This document shows positions 8,717 through 17,184 of a stretch of DNA of 47,021 nt, piece after piece. The DNA comes from Sterolibacterium sp. (GTDB lineage: Bacteria; Pseudomonadota; Gammaproteobacteria; Burkholderiales; Rhodocyclaceae). Below the pieces are notes generated by a model. That model searched no databases. It saw nothing but the letters and a program-made list of their open reading frames with translations, and had not been told where the DNA came from. A program made the position numbers and the translations under genes. The stretch is taken from the NCBI GenBank assembly GCA_018062105.1, contig JAGOSV010000015.1, positions 1 to 47,021 on the forward strand. Reading direction: 5' to 3'. Numbering within the stretch: position 1 is the stretch's first letter; each line of letters opens with the position of its first letter.

Positions 8717-8896
8717 GGAGTTTTTATTCTGGAAAGGTTGAACGCACGAAGATGTCGCTGTGCGTATCCTACCGCAGGATGGCTGGGTTGATACGATGGT
8801 TTGAGTGATGTCTCTGGCGTATCCGTGATCCCCGGTATATCTGCAGGCGACAGAGCGGTATGTTGCATCGGCATCGGAGAGCTGGCCCCGACTGTT

Positions 8897-8903
8897 TGGA
8901 CAG
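8897..8903 (+). repeat. IS3 element left terminal inverted repeat (core)
   Basis: TGGACAG, complementary to the right-end core at 10205-10211. Similarity between the two ends resumes after a roughly ten-base insertion in the left copy. Confidence 0.65.
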
Positions 8904-8938
8904 AATTTCCACGGAGATAAGTGGAGCCCTGCGGGGTA

Positions 8939-9007
8939 GCGTTATTCACGGTACCGACCGCTGGCGGTTCCTCTATAACCATAAGCGGTCGGCGCGGTGG
9001 ATAACGC
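8939..9007. repeat. Nested inverted repeat at the 3' end of the IS transposase
   Basis: Two nested perfect arms are present: GCGTTAT (8939-8945) with ATAACGC (9001-9007), and CCGACCGCT (8954-8962) with AGCGGTCGG (8984-8992). They lie just after the transposase stop, inside the element. Such a structure could terminate transposase transcription or insulate it from outside transcription. Confidence 0.6.
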
Positions 9008-9012
9008 GGGTT

Positions 9013-9843
9013 TCATGCAGCGAGATTCCTCTGTGGCAGGTCGGCGAAGTAAATCATGTCCGGCGCCTTGCCGTCAAACGCCTGATGGGGTCGCTGGCTG
9101 TTGTAGAACGTGACGAACTGCCCTAGGCTCACCTTGGCATGGGGAATTGACTCGTAGGCTTTGAGATAGACCTCGTCGTACTTGATGGTTCGCCAAAGCC
9201 GTTCAACGAAAACGTTATTTCGCCATGCGCCTTTACCATCCATGCTGATCTGGATGCCGTTGTCCTTGAGCAGCTGGGTGAAGTCGCTGCTGGTGAATTG
9301 GCTGCCTTGGTCAGTATTGAAGATTTCTGGGGCGCCATGGCGCGTAATGGCTTCCCGTACGGCATCCAGGCAGAAATCGGTGGTCAGCGTGTTGGAGAGA
9401 CGCCATGACAGCACCCTGCGCGAGAACCAATCGACCACCGCCACCAGATAGACGAAGCCTCGGCGCATCGGGATGTAGGTGATGTCTGTAGCCCACACTT
9501 GATTGGGCCGGTTGATCTTCAGGTTTCTCAGCAGGTAGGGATGAATCGGATGGGCCGCATGACGCCTGCTGGTGTTCGGCTTGCGGTAGAGAGCTTCAAT
9601 GCCCATCTTCTTCATCAGTGTGCTGACATGCTTGCGACCGATGTTTTGGCCTTCCAGCCGAAGCATGTCGCGCAGCATGCGGCTGCCGGCGAAAGGGTGT
9701 TCCAGATGCAATTCGTCCATTCGGCGCATGAGTGCCAAGTCTTTGGGCGTGGCCGGTTGCGGCGTGTAGTAGGCCGACGAGCGCGCCAGTTGCAGAAGCT
9801 GGCATTGCCGGACAACGGGTAGCTTGTGGGTGCGGTCTATCAT
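9013..9843 (-). CDS. IS3-family transposase OrfB (DDE integrase catalytic part)
   Basis: A 276-residue integrase-fold protein. The N-terminal HTH_21-type region (about 45-95, GSRMLRDMLR) precedes an rve catalytic core. The DDE triad is visible: Asp in WATDITYIPM, Asp in FNTDQGSQFTS, and Glu in FVERLWRTIKYDEVYL. The ending with YNSQRPHQ is typical of IS3-family OrfB. Its ATG overlaps the orfA stop as ATGA. It could be made alone by coupling or, as usual for IS3, as an OrfAB fusion by -1 frameshifting; the reading frame is open back to the slippery site. Confidence 0.93.
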   Translation of the reverse strand: MIDRTHKLPVVRQCQLLQLARSSAYYTPQPATPKDLALMRRMDELHLEHPFAGSRMLRDMLRLEGQNIGRKHVSTLMKKMGIEALYRKPNTSRRHAAHPIHPYLLRNLKINRPNQVWATDITYIPMRRGFVYLVAVVDWFSRRVLSWRLSNTLTTDFCLDAVREAITRHGAPEIFNTDQGSQFTSSDFTQLLKDNGIQISMDGKGAWRNNVFVERLWRTIKYDEVYLKAYESIPHAKVSLGQFVTFYNSQRPHQAFDGKAPDMIYFADLPQRNLAA

Positions 9844-10142
9844 CTCTTTGCGCTCAGCATGCCCGCCTTGATGAGCGCGCCTTCTAAAAAATCATTCTCC
9901 AGCGTCAGCTGCCCGATCTTGGCGTGTAGCGTCTTGAGATCGGGCTCCGCGGCCTTGCCAGGGCCATCGCCAAACACTTGGGCCGAGTGCTCTATCAGTT
10001 GGGCCTTCCAGTCGGTGATCTGGTTTGGGTGAATGTCATATTGCTGCGCTAATTCGGCTAGCGTCTTGTCGCCTTTGACGGCAGCAATCACTACTTGCGC
10101 CTTGAATGTCGGCGAGTGGTTCCGCCTCTTTCTTCTCGTCAT
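9840..10142 (-). CDS. IS3-family transposase OrfA (HTH DNA-binding part)
   Basis: A 100-residue protein beginning MTRRKRRNHSP. A helix-turn-helix (about residues 18-45, TLAELAQQYDIHPNQITDWK) is followed by a leucine-zipper-like segment (LHAKIGQLTLENDFLEGAL), the normal IS3 OrfA layout. Longer starts upstream (10196) would run across the IS end and are rejected. It binds the element ends and, through the zipper, OrfB or OrfAB. Confidence 0.9.
   Translation of the reverse strand: MTRRKRRNHSPTFKAQVVIAAVKGDKTLAELAQQYDIHPNQITDWKAQLIEHSAQVFGDGPGKAAEPDLKTLHAKIGQLTLENDFLEGALIKAGMLSAKR
9885..9891 (-). promoter_or_regulatory. Candidate -1 ribosomal frameshift site in the IS3 element
   Basis: On the coding strand the heptamer TTTTTTA sits in the correct phase for slippage (T TTT TTA in the orfA frame), about 15 codons before the orfA stop. 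I read the -1 frame by hand from here to the orfB ATG and found no stop, so slippage would give an OrfAB fusion. Confidence 0.6.
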
Positions 10143-10204
10143 GTCTTGCTCCATTTTGTGGCCGCTTCGCGACCGTCGGTTGGGCAAGGCTATCACTTAT
10201 CCTG

Positions 10205-10211
10205 CTGTCCA
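10205..10211 (-). repeat. IS3 element right terminal inverted repeat (core)
   Basis: CTGTCCA on the plus strand. Read from outside it gives TGGACAG followed by CAGGATAAGTGATAGCC, which resembles the left end with a gap. Confidence 0.65.
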
Positions 10212-10228
10212 AATTTCCGGGACCGGCT

Positions 10229-13200
10229 CTAGTTCTTGACGGAGCGCCAGCCGGCTTTGCGCGGTGCTCCGGAGTTGGAGGTTTGTACGGCTGTGGTCAG
10301 CTTGCTGCCATCGGCCAGGGTGCTGATCATCTTGATGGTGCCGGAAGGCAGCTTGATGATGATGAAGCCGACGGCGGCAGAGGAGTTAGAGAGCAGAGCA
10401 CCGACGGTTTGTGTCGAAGCATCGGTATAGGTCCCGCTGCAAAGGTCGAACTGGTAATTGTAGGCGGTGCCACCTACGGCGCAGGAGGAGGATGAGGTGG
10501 GGCGATTACTGACGACAACCGCAGTGTTGAATACGATCTTGGGGTCGAGATTGACCCGCTCTCCCGGGTTCAGCGACAGATCGGTATACCATCCATTGAC
10601 GGAGCCTAGGCTCAGGTCGACCGGATTGCTGGTGATGGTGTAGGTGCTGGCAGATAGGGTACTGAGGGTTTGTTGCACCATACTGCTGTGACCATTCAGG
10701 TTGCCCAGTGAGGCGCCGGTATCCTTGAGGAGATAAACACTTTGCAGACCGGTGGTCGTGGTGTCGCTGACGCCCAGTAATCGGCCGGTGCCGAACAGGA
10801 CCACACGGGCGAGGCTGCCGCTGCCAGCAGTGCAGAAGCTGACATCCGGGCGTACCGTGATGGGTTGGCCAGCACCCAGTGCCGCCAGTTTGATGAGCGG
10901 GGTAATGGCAGGATTGGGGTCGGTGAAGTCGATACGGTACAGGTTGCCTTCGTTGTCACCACCATAAACGTAGGTGATGTTGGGGTCGGTTTGCGGGTTG
11001 TTGGTGATGGCCGTGATCTTGGCAAAGCCCGAGGGGGTGGTGGGATTGCCGACCGTGGTACCGATCTTTTTCAGCACGGTGCCATCACTGACATCCAGAA
11101 CATACAGATAGCCTTGACCATCGCCGGTGCTGATGCCGTCGGTACCCGGGATGTTGTTATAACCCGAGGTCACCATGACGACCCACTGGTTGTTCCAGTA
11201 ACCGAACTGGGCGTTGCCATAGGTCAGGCCGAGATCAGGATCATTTTTTGTGCATAAAGTGCTGTCAGCACAGAATTCCCAGAGTGCCTTGGGATTAGTT
11301 GGATCCGTAATATCGAGGGCGTAGTAGCCCCGGCCACCGGCATTGAGACCGGCCACTAGTACTGTTTTCCAGACGCCACCGATCTGCACGTCGGCAATTT
11401 CAGGCGAGCCGTCGACGGTAAATTGGTGATTGGTGGGGTAGTCCATGGAAGCTAGCTTGTAGAGCTTGGGCATAGTGATACGCGGTACATAGGCCCAGAG
11501 CTCGTCACCGTTGGTGGCATTGAAGGCGTGCAGCATGCCATCGTTGGCGGCAGCAAGGACAGTGGCCGGGCGCGAGGTATTGGCGGTGATGAAGGTACCA
11601 TAGCCGGACATGGTGTAGTTTTTGGTGGGTATGCGCAGATAGGCTGGTTTGGCGGTATCGATATCGCCCAGAACAATAGGGATGCCGGCATGCCAGGTTC
11701 CGCTGAAGTTGCTCGGCGGGGTGGCTGTACTCTGTGCGTAGGCACGATAGATCGTGTCGTTGGCATACTGTTGCTGGCCACGCAGCCAGCGGATGAGATT
11801 GTCGCCATTGTTGGCGATGGCCTGGTTGGAGGGCGACAGGGAACCAAACTGCACCATCAGGCTGCCTTTGTTGTCGAACCAGGATTTTTCCGTGCTGGTC
11901 ATGGCAGAGTAAGTGAAGTTCTTGAGCGCTGGCGTGCTGGAGCCGGAATCCAGCATCTTGATGCTGCGGGTGTCTGCCGCCGGGGAAACTTCCAGACCGA
12001 GGGTGTTGGTGCTCAGCCAGCTCAGGTTGTTCAGGACATTGCCGGTGGTCGGGTCGATTTTTTGATCATACAGCTCGCCATACCATTTTCCGGTCGTGAA
12101 GGTGGCCGAGAAAATGTCGTTGTCCTGCTGGCTGACGTTGGGCGTCGAGGTGGCAGCTGCCGAAGCAGCACCACTGCGCACAGTCATCGACAGCAGGGCA
12201 CTGGACAGGCCATCGACCACGGCCTTGGGATCGCCGGCGCTGAAATATTTGCCATGACCATTGACGGCGGCATGCCACAGGTCATCGACGGCGGTCTGGG
12301 TGTCACCGACCGGGTCGGGCCAGACATATTTTCCACCGGAATTCCAGGGGCAACCCGAAGCATTGGTGATCAGATTGTAGAAGTCACCGCCGATAACCGG
12401 GTTAGTGTCATAGTCCTTTTCGTAAGACATCAAGCCGCTGATACCCATGCCCATGGTGAAAGTGGTCATGTGCAGATGGGTGTTCGGGTCGGTGCTGGTC
12501 ACGGGAACCACGCCGGGGGTGGCTACGCTGGGTTCAAGATCGGGGCGCAGGCTGACCGTGCTGGTGTTCGATCCGCCGTTGTACCAGTAGAGTGCCACAT
12601 CGGCCAGCGAGGGCAGGGATGAGGGGCTGGTAATGCCATCCACACAGCCGGCAGCCTTGGTGCAGAAGCGGCTGGCATTCTGTACGTTGTCGTTGTTATT
12701 GACCAGTCCTCCCGAGTAGGAGCTGTTGTTCCAGTAGCCATCCGTGGTCAGGATGGTGTAGTTCTGATGGCAGGGGTACTGGACGGTGCTCAGGGGGGCG
12801 CTGGCGTACATTTTTCCGATGGCGTTGAGTGATTCACGCAGGGGGGTGCCGCCGGTTGGGTTCGATGTATAGAGCTTGTTGTACCAGGTCGAGCGGTTGG
12901 TGCCTGAAAAATCTGCCGGGAACATGTCGACTTTGCTGGGATCGTAGCTGTTGCTCGACAGTGTGCGCAGTTGGGCATAGCCGACACGATAACTGCTGCC
13001 CAGGGTGACGAATGCCTGGCCGACAGCGGTTTTTGCCATTTGCATGCGGGTGTGATAGTAGGTGTACCAGTTGGCGAAGTTGGTCATCTCTTCGGCATAG
13101 GTACACACACCGGCGGTGCTGATGCAGTCCAGCCGGTCGCTGTGGCGCGGATAGGTGGTGCGTGAGGAAGTGATATTCACCCGGTTGAAGGGATCTGGGC

Positions 13201-14905
13201 TGCCACCGCCGGCGGCGATAGTCGAACCGGTCAGGGGCGAGACCTGATCGGTGACAGCCGCCATGGCGGGCGATCCACCGGCGCTGTTGGCATAACTCCA
13301 GCTCAGCGAGCCGCCGTTAGTGACATTCCCCCGGCTGATGCTTTTGCCATTGATGAGGGTGGTGGTGTCAACCAGGCAGAGTGTGCTACTGGTCTTGGCC
13401 TGGCAGGTTGGGGTGATGGCGTTGCCGCCAATGTAGGCCTTGATCAGACCACTGGTGCCGATGGCACTGGCCAGGGTGCTGACGACGGAAGTGGCAGACT
13501 TGTTCTTGCCCAGGGTGATGCTATTGGCCGAGACGGTCGCCCCCCCCAGGGTTAGGCTGAGGGAGCCGGACAGGCTGTCTTGCAGCACTGCAGTACTTGA
13601 AGTGGATGTTTTTCCTCCGAGGGTTATCAGTGCAGTGGGTTGTATGGCCGGGGTGGCGGGTGTTACCACGGGGGTCAGCGAGGTTGCGGCAATGACACCA
13701 CCGGCCGCACTGCTGTCAAATACTGGGGTACAGCCTAACTTGCCTGGGTTGCAATTGGCCGGAATGATGGCGACGATGTTGGTGCTGCCCAGGGTGATGC
13801 CGTAAGTCGAGCAGGCGGGCACGGAGGGGCTGGTGGTGACGTTGGGGGTCTTGACGCAGGCTAAATAGTAAGGCGAGGTGGTGGTACTGATGATGACCGA
13901 AGCCAGGCGGGTGGCTAGTTCCTGCTGGCCACTGGCGGTGTTGGGGGCGTAGGTCGAGGGTGATACGGTGGTGGTGCCGATGATGGAGGTACCATTGATG
14001 GTGACGCCGGCGATGCCGTTGCCGGTCTTGGTGGCAGAGGTGGTGGTGCCGATGCTCAGGGTGCCATAGGAGGGCGAACCGGTCAGGCCGACGGAAAAGC
14101 GTGGATAGTAGTGGCTGCTGGAGATGTATTTGGCCTGGCACGAAGGGTTGGTGGCGCTGCCGTTGTCGGTCAGCGCACTGTTGTTACACCAGCGTACCCG
14201 GGCCGGTACGGGGTAGCCGGTGGGGGCAGGGCTGCCGGCAACGACCGACTGGCAGACGCTGAGGTTGGCATTGGTGCAGTATTCTTGGACGTTGATGTTG
14301 TAGTAATACGGGCTACCGTAGACGGTTACCGGGTAGTTGTAGCTGGAATCCGGATAGCGGTAAGCGGTGTTGTACTGGCAGCTGGAAGCACTGGAGCTCG
14401 TGCACCACTTGCGGTCGGGGAAGCCGGTGACCAGATTGGTAGTGCTGGCGGTGTTGCCGAACATGTCGTTGTTCTGGATATTGTAGCCATCCGTGAGGAC
14501 CGAGGTCCAGTTGGAGGTGGCTGCCGCCGTCATGCTGGGATAGGCAGTGCCGTTGTGGTAGCGCGGTGGTTCGTAATAGACGTTGGGGTTGTAATAAATG
14601 CTGTTGAAGGATGAGGCCATGAACGGAGGGTCACCCGGTTTGCACAGGTCACGCCCGGCAGCGTAGGTTGCTCCAGTGCGGCACATCTTGACATGGCTGG
14701 CACTGCTGCCGCCGCCACCGACATAATCCGGCATGTAGGCCCAGTCCATGGAGCCGGAGTTGTCCATGAGCAGCATGATGTTCGGCTTGATTGAGCCAGT
14801 TCCGGAAATGTTCAGTACCGGTACCTGGGCGATGTCGGTGGCTGCTGCCCAGACGAGGCAGGGAGCAAGCAGAGAAGGCAGGATGAGCGTAGCGAGCTTG
14901 TTCAT
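10229..14905 (-). CDS. pilY1: Type IV pilus tip adhesin/assembly factor PilY1
   Basis: A 1558-residue exported protein with a signal peptide (LAPCLVWAAA). A von Willebrand A domain starts at residue 42 with an intact metal site, DNSGSM (Asp48). That domain is split: its later part resumes near residue 600 (EEMTNFANWYTYY) and includes TILTTDGYW. The intervening ~550 residues are Ser/Thr/Gly/Tyr-rich and include hook-IN-like repeats. The C-terminal half is the PilY1 beta-propeller (about 1070-1450) with NDGMLHAFNATNGDELWAYVP and YGGDNEGNLYRID. It ends KAGWRSVKN. PilY1 sits at the pilus tip or outer membrane, where it promotes pilus extension and adhesion. It is the last gene of the pilin operon, one base after pilX, and an IS3 element follows. 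Confidence 0.95.
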   Translation of the reverse strand: MNKLATLILPSLLAPCLVWAAATDIAQVPVLNISGTGSIKPNIMLLMDNSGSMDWAYMPDYVGGGGSSASHVKMCRTGATYAAGRDLCKPGDPPFMASSFNSIYYNPNVYYEPPRYHNGTAYPSMTAAATSNWTSVLTDGYNIQNNDMFGNTASTTNLVTGFPDRKWCTSSSASSCQYNTAYRYPDSSYNYPVTVYGSPYYYNINVQEYCTNANLSVCQSVVAGSPAPTGYPVPARVRWCNNSALTDNGSATNPSCQAKYISSSHYYPRFSVGLTGSPSYGTLSIGTTTSATKTGNGIAGVTINGTSIIGTTTVSPSTYAPNTASGQQELATRLASVIISTTTSPYYLACVKTPNVTTSPSVPACSTYGITLGSTNIVAIIPANCNPGKLGCTPVFDSSAAGGVIAATSLTPVVTPATPAIQPTALITLGGKTSTSSTAVLQDSLSGSLSLTLGGATVSANSITLGKNKSATSVVSTLASAIGTSGLIKAYIGGNAITPTCQAKTSSTLCLVDTTTLINGKSISRGNVTNGGSLSWSYANSAGGSPAMAAVTDQVSPLTGSTIAAGGGSPDPFNRVNITSSRTTYPRHSDRLDCISTAGVCTYAEEMTNFANWYTYYHTRMQMAKTAVGQAFVTLGSSYRVGYAQLRTLSSNSYDPSKVDMFPADFSGTNRSTWYNKLYTSNPTGGTPLRESLNAIGKMYASAPLSTVQYPCHQNYTILTTDGYWNNSSYSGGLVNNNDNVQNASRFCTKAAGCVDGITSPSSLPSLADVALYWYNGGSNTSTVSLRPDLEPSVATPGVVPVTSTDPNTHLHMTTFTMGMGISGLMSYEKDYDTNPVIGGDFYNLITNASGCPWNSGGKYVWPDPVGDTQTAVDDLWHAAVNGHGKYFSAGDPKAVVDGLSSALLSMTVRSGAASAAATSTPNVSQQDNDIFSATFTTGKWYGELYDQKIDPTTGNVLNNLSWLSTNTLGLEVSPAADTRSIKMLDSGSSTPALKNFTYSAMTSTEKSWFDNKGSLMVQFGSLSPSNQAIANNGDNLIRWLRGQQQYANDTIYRAYAQSTATPPSNFSGTWHAGIPIVLGDIDTAKPAYLRIPTKNYTMSGYGTFITANTSRPATVLAAANDGMLHAFNATNGDELWAYVPRITMPKLYKLASMDYPTNHQFTVDGSPEIADVQIGGVWKTVLVAGLNAGGRGYYALDITDPTNPKALWEFCADSTLCTKNDPDLGLTYGNAQFGYWNNQWVVMVTSGYNNIPGTDGISTGDGQGYLYVLDVSDGTVLKKIGTTVGNPTTPSGFAKITAITNNPQTDPNITYVYGGDNEGNLYRIDFTDPNPAITPLIKLAALGAGQPITVRPDVSFCTAGSGSLARVVLFGTGRLLGVSDTTTTGLQSVYLLKDTGASLGNLNGHSSMVQQTLSTLSASTYTITSNPVDLSLGSVNGWYTDLSLNPGERVNLDPKIVFNTAVVVSNRPTSSSSCAVGGTAYNYQFDLCSGTYTDASTQTVGALLSNSSAAVGFIIIKLPSGTIKMISTLADGSKLTTAVQTSNSGAPRKAGWRSVKN

Positions 14906-14906
14906 G

Positions 14907-15530
14907 TCAGGCTCCTATCATGACAACGAATTGATTAACCACACCCGCACCCTTAAGACCGGGGACGCGGGCAGTGATCACATAATGGATTTCCGGCAGG
15001 AAGCCGTAGCTGCTGGCATCGGAGGCCAGGCTTTCTCCGGTGCGTGCTCCGGTAGCTGTCGTGCCGCCACTGGGAGTCGATTGCACACAGACGTTGCTGA
15101 AGGGAAAGTCGGGTGGGCCGCCGTTATAAGGTTGCGCGCCGTATTGGCACAATCGATGGATGACGTATTCGACAGGTGTACCACCCGGATCGGTAATGGT
15201 ACGGGAGCCTGCCCAGTAGGCGGTATCACGATAGCTGATGGCTGGGTTGTTGCTCGAGACGTAGCCATTGGCCGCCTGGTCGGAATTGAGTAGCCCTTTG
15301 GTCGCTGTCAGGCTGGCGGTGGTATTGAGCCAGTCGAAGGCAATCGACAGGCCGTAGTCGGCACTGCGCGAGAGCGTGCGCTCATAGGCCAGGTTACCAG
15401 CCATGAGTGCGGAATTGGAGGAGGAGCGCATCATATAGATGCTGGTGACCAGCATCATGACGAACATGATGAGGGCAATGGGCAGTGCGACGCCCCGCTG
15501 CCGGGCCGGTAATCTCAGGCTGGTTTCCAT
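14907..15530 (-). CDS. pilX: Minor pilin-assembly protein PilX
   Basis: A 207-residue protein with a short basic leader and a long N-terminal hydrophobic helix (GVALPIALIMFVMMLVTSIYM), followed by RSSSNSALMAGN and LSRSADYGL, typical of PilX. It lacks the classic FTLxE pilin cleavage motif, as PilX proteins do. It overlaps pilW by 16 bases and precedes pilY1 by one base, so expression is tightly coupled. Together with FimT, PilV, PilW and PilY1 it forms the priming tip complex of the type IV pilus. Confidence 0.9.
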   Translation of the reverse strand: METSLRLPARQRGVALPIALIMFVMMLVTSIYMMRSSSNSALMAGNLAYERTLSRSADYGLSIAFDWLNTTASLTATKGLLNSDQAANGYVSSNNPAISYRDTAYWAGSRTITDPGGTPVEYVIHRLCQYGAQPYNGGPPDFPFSNVCVQSTPSGGTTATGARTGESLASDASSYGFLPEIHYVITARVPGLKGAGVVNQFVVMIGA

Positions 15531-16759
15531 CCGCTGTTCCTCAGTGGGACGATGGTTTCAAATACCCGGTAGCGGTAGCAGGTCCAGCTGATGGTGTCGC
15601 CGGTAACGGCTACATTCACCTGGATGGGAACCGTGGCGATGTTGCCTGGTTCCTGATTGCCGAATACCGTAGGCAGGGCTGTGTTGGCAGGTATGGTGTC
15701 GGTGCAGGTGGTGTGGCCTGCGGTGAGCCTTTCTGCCTGGCGGCTGCGTGCCACGACAGCCAGGCGGACGGCAACGAGACGCTGGAAATCCATGGAGTTG
15801 GTGGCCGCATCGGTATTGGCGTCGATCATGCTGGCAGACCATTGCGTGATTTGTGTACCGCAATCCGATTGGAAGAATGGGGCTCCTGTGACGCAGCCTA
15901 TGGTACCCGGCGGGGCAACAGGACGAGTATCAAAACCATAGAGTGCCTTGATGGAAACAATGCCACCGACGGCGCTGACAGGTGCATTACTGGCACCTGC
16001 CAGATCGGTTGCCCGTAGGCGCATGAAGCCATTACTGACATCCCAGGTGTGAAACGACAGCGCGTTGCCCTGCCCAAGGTTATAGATTTTGGATTGGCCG
16101 GTACCTGAAAAGGCGGCTAGTGCACCGGCTGGCCGGTTAAAGCGGGTATTGATGCTGCCGTCGTTAGTGATGCTGATGGAGGCTCCGATGATGTTGGTGA
16201 CCTGGGCAATGGCACAGGGACCGGCCTGGACTCCGGCACCGGGACCGGCGGTGGGCATGAGGGGCGCGAGCAGCAGGACATCGCCGGTACGATAGAACGT
16301 CAGTGGCGTATCGGCAGGCAGGGTAGTGGCACCAGCTGTAACCGGGGGGGTTGCGCCAATGCCGACGCTGCCTGTGCCGCTTTCTGAGGTGCCGGACAGG
16401 AAGGTGATGACATCCGGGTCGGCACCATTGAAAGTGACATTGATGGGCGCATAGGTGAAGGCAACGCCGCCGCTGGTGTTGGCATTGGCAAAGCCCTGAC
16501 TGTCGTAGAACAGCCCGGGACAACCCAACACTGTTGGATCATTCAGCCCCCAGCCAGCTTGAGAAGCATCATTTTCCATAGAGAACAGGGCGATGATACC
16601 GTTTTGCATGGAGTCCGAGCCACCGATGCCACTGCGCCGGGATTGTTCGAAATTGACGCTGGAACGCATTACGAAGGTCAATGCCAGCAGGCCAATCAGC
16701 ACACTGACCAGCATTTCGACCAGGGAGAAGCCTCGGGCGCGCGGGAGGTGTGTGTTCAT
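15515..16759 (-). CDS. pilW: Minor pilin PilW
   Basis: A 414-residue protein from the ATG at 16759, which overlaps the pilV stop (ATGA). An upstream in-frame start at 17002 is rejected because the extra 81 residues are out of keeping with the family and lie across pilV. It begins MNTHLPRARG, then the type III pilin signal FSLVEMLVSVLIGLLAL with Glu5 after the cleaved Gly. It carries the PilW pattern ASQAGWG and a long Gly/Thr-rich globular part. It is a component of the pilus tip complex with PilX, PilV and PilY1. Confidence 0.92.
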   Translation of the reverse strand: MNTHLPRARGFSLVEMLVSVLIGLLALTFVMRSSVNFEQSRRSGIGGSDSMQNGIIALFSMENDASQAGWGLNDPTVLGCPGLFYDSQGFANANTSGGVAFTYAPINVTFNGADPDVITFLSGTSESGTGSVGIGATPPVTAGATTLPADTPLTFYRTGDVLLLAPLMPTAGPGAGVQAGPCAIAQVTNIIGASISITNDGSINTRFNRPAGALAAFSGTGQSKIYNLGQGNALSFHTWDVSNGFMRLRATDLAGASNAPVSAVGGIVSIKALYGFDTRPVAPPGTIGCVTGAPFFQSDCGTQITQWSASMIDANTDAATNSMDFQRLVAVRLAVVARSRQAERLTAGHTTCTDTIPANTALPTVFGNQEPGNIATVPIQVNVAVTGDTISWTCYRYRVFETIVPLRNSGWKPA

Positions 16760-17184
16760 AATGTCTGTGCCAGAGTTGCAGTCAGGGTGTGGTTGCTGAT
16801 GGGGTCGCTGCTGCGACGCTGCCAGCTGATGGTGATTGCCACCTGATTGGCGGTGCTGCCGGCTGCCTGGGGCGTGATGGTGATATTGACCGTGGCGTTG
16901 GGCAGAGACGCCTGCGTGGCGGTCAACCAGTTGCTGAGTGCTGGGGGGGCGGCTCCAGTACCGCTCCAGGCGTAGCTGGTCAGGTTTTGCTGGTCGTTCC
17001 ACATGAGGCCGATGAGTCTTTCTGAGGCAATGACGGCTTCAGCGCGGGCGCCGGCATCGGACATGGCTGCGGTTGCCTTGGCTTGCAGGCCGATAGCACC
17101 AATGATGCCCACGGCCATGACAAGAATGGCGATCAGGACTTCGAGCAGGGCAACCCCGTGCTGGGATGAGCGGATGCGGTTCAT
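16756..17184 (-). CDS. pilV: Minor pilin PilV
   Basis: A 142-residue pilin-like protein. The short leader ends in Gly, followed by VALLEVLIAILVMAVGIIGAIGLQ, the PilV form of the prepilin helix (GVALLEVLIA). It overlaps fimT by 4 bases upstream and pilW by 4 bases downstream. It is a minor pilin of the tip complex, processed by PilD and inserted in the inner membrane before assembly. Confidence 0.93.
   Translation of the reverse strand: MNRIRSSQHGVALLEVLIAILVMAVGIIGAIGLQAKATAAMSDAGARAEAVIASERLIGLMWNDQQNLTSYAWSGTGAAPPALSNWLTATQASLPNATVNITITPQAAGSTANQVAITISWQRRSSDPISNHTLTATLAQTL

Larger units (their letters stand above)
8897..10211 (-). mobile_element. Intact IS3-family insertion sequence, about 1.3 kb
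   Basis: The element is bounded by the short inverted ends TGGACAG (8897-8903) and CTGTCCA (10205-10211). Behind each end is a further related block: GATAAGTGGAGCC on the left and its imperfect complement on the right. It carries an orfA/orfB pair on the minus strand with an intact DDE catalytic triad. No matching 3-4 base target duplication is evident (GTT on the left, AAT on the right), so the exact ends or a later rearrangement remain open. The right end lies 17 bases after the pilY1 stop, so insertion did not break pilY1. Confidence 0.85.

Noticed and set aside
8890-8900. A target-site duplication flanking the IS3 element
   Set aside because: Left and right flanks do not match at 3 or 4 bases with any end placement I tried.
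11528-12622. A 364-residue open frame on the plus strand inside pilY1
   Set aside because: It is the antisense shadow of a GC-rich gene; the composition (Gly/Ala/Arg/Val runs) has no domain pattern, and pilY1 on the other strand is certain.
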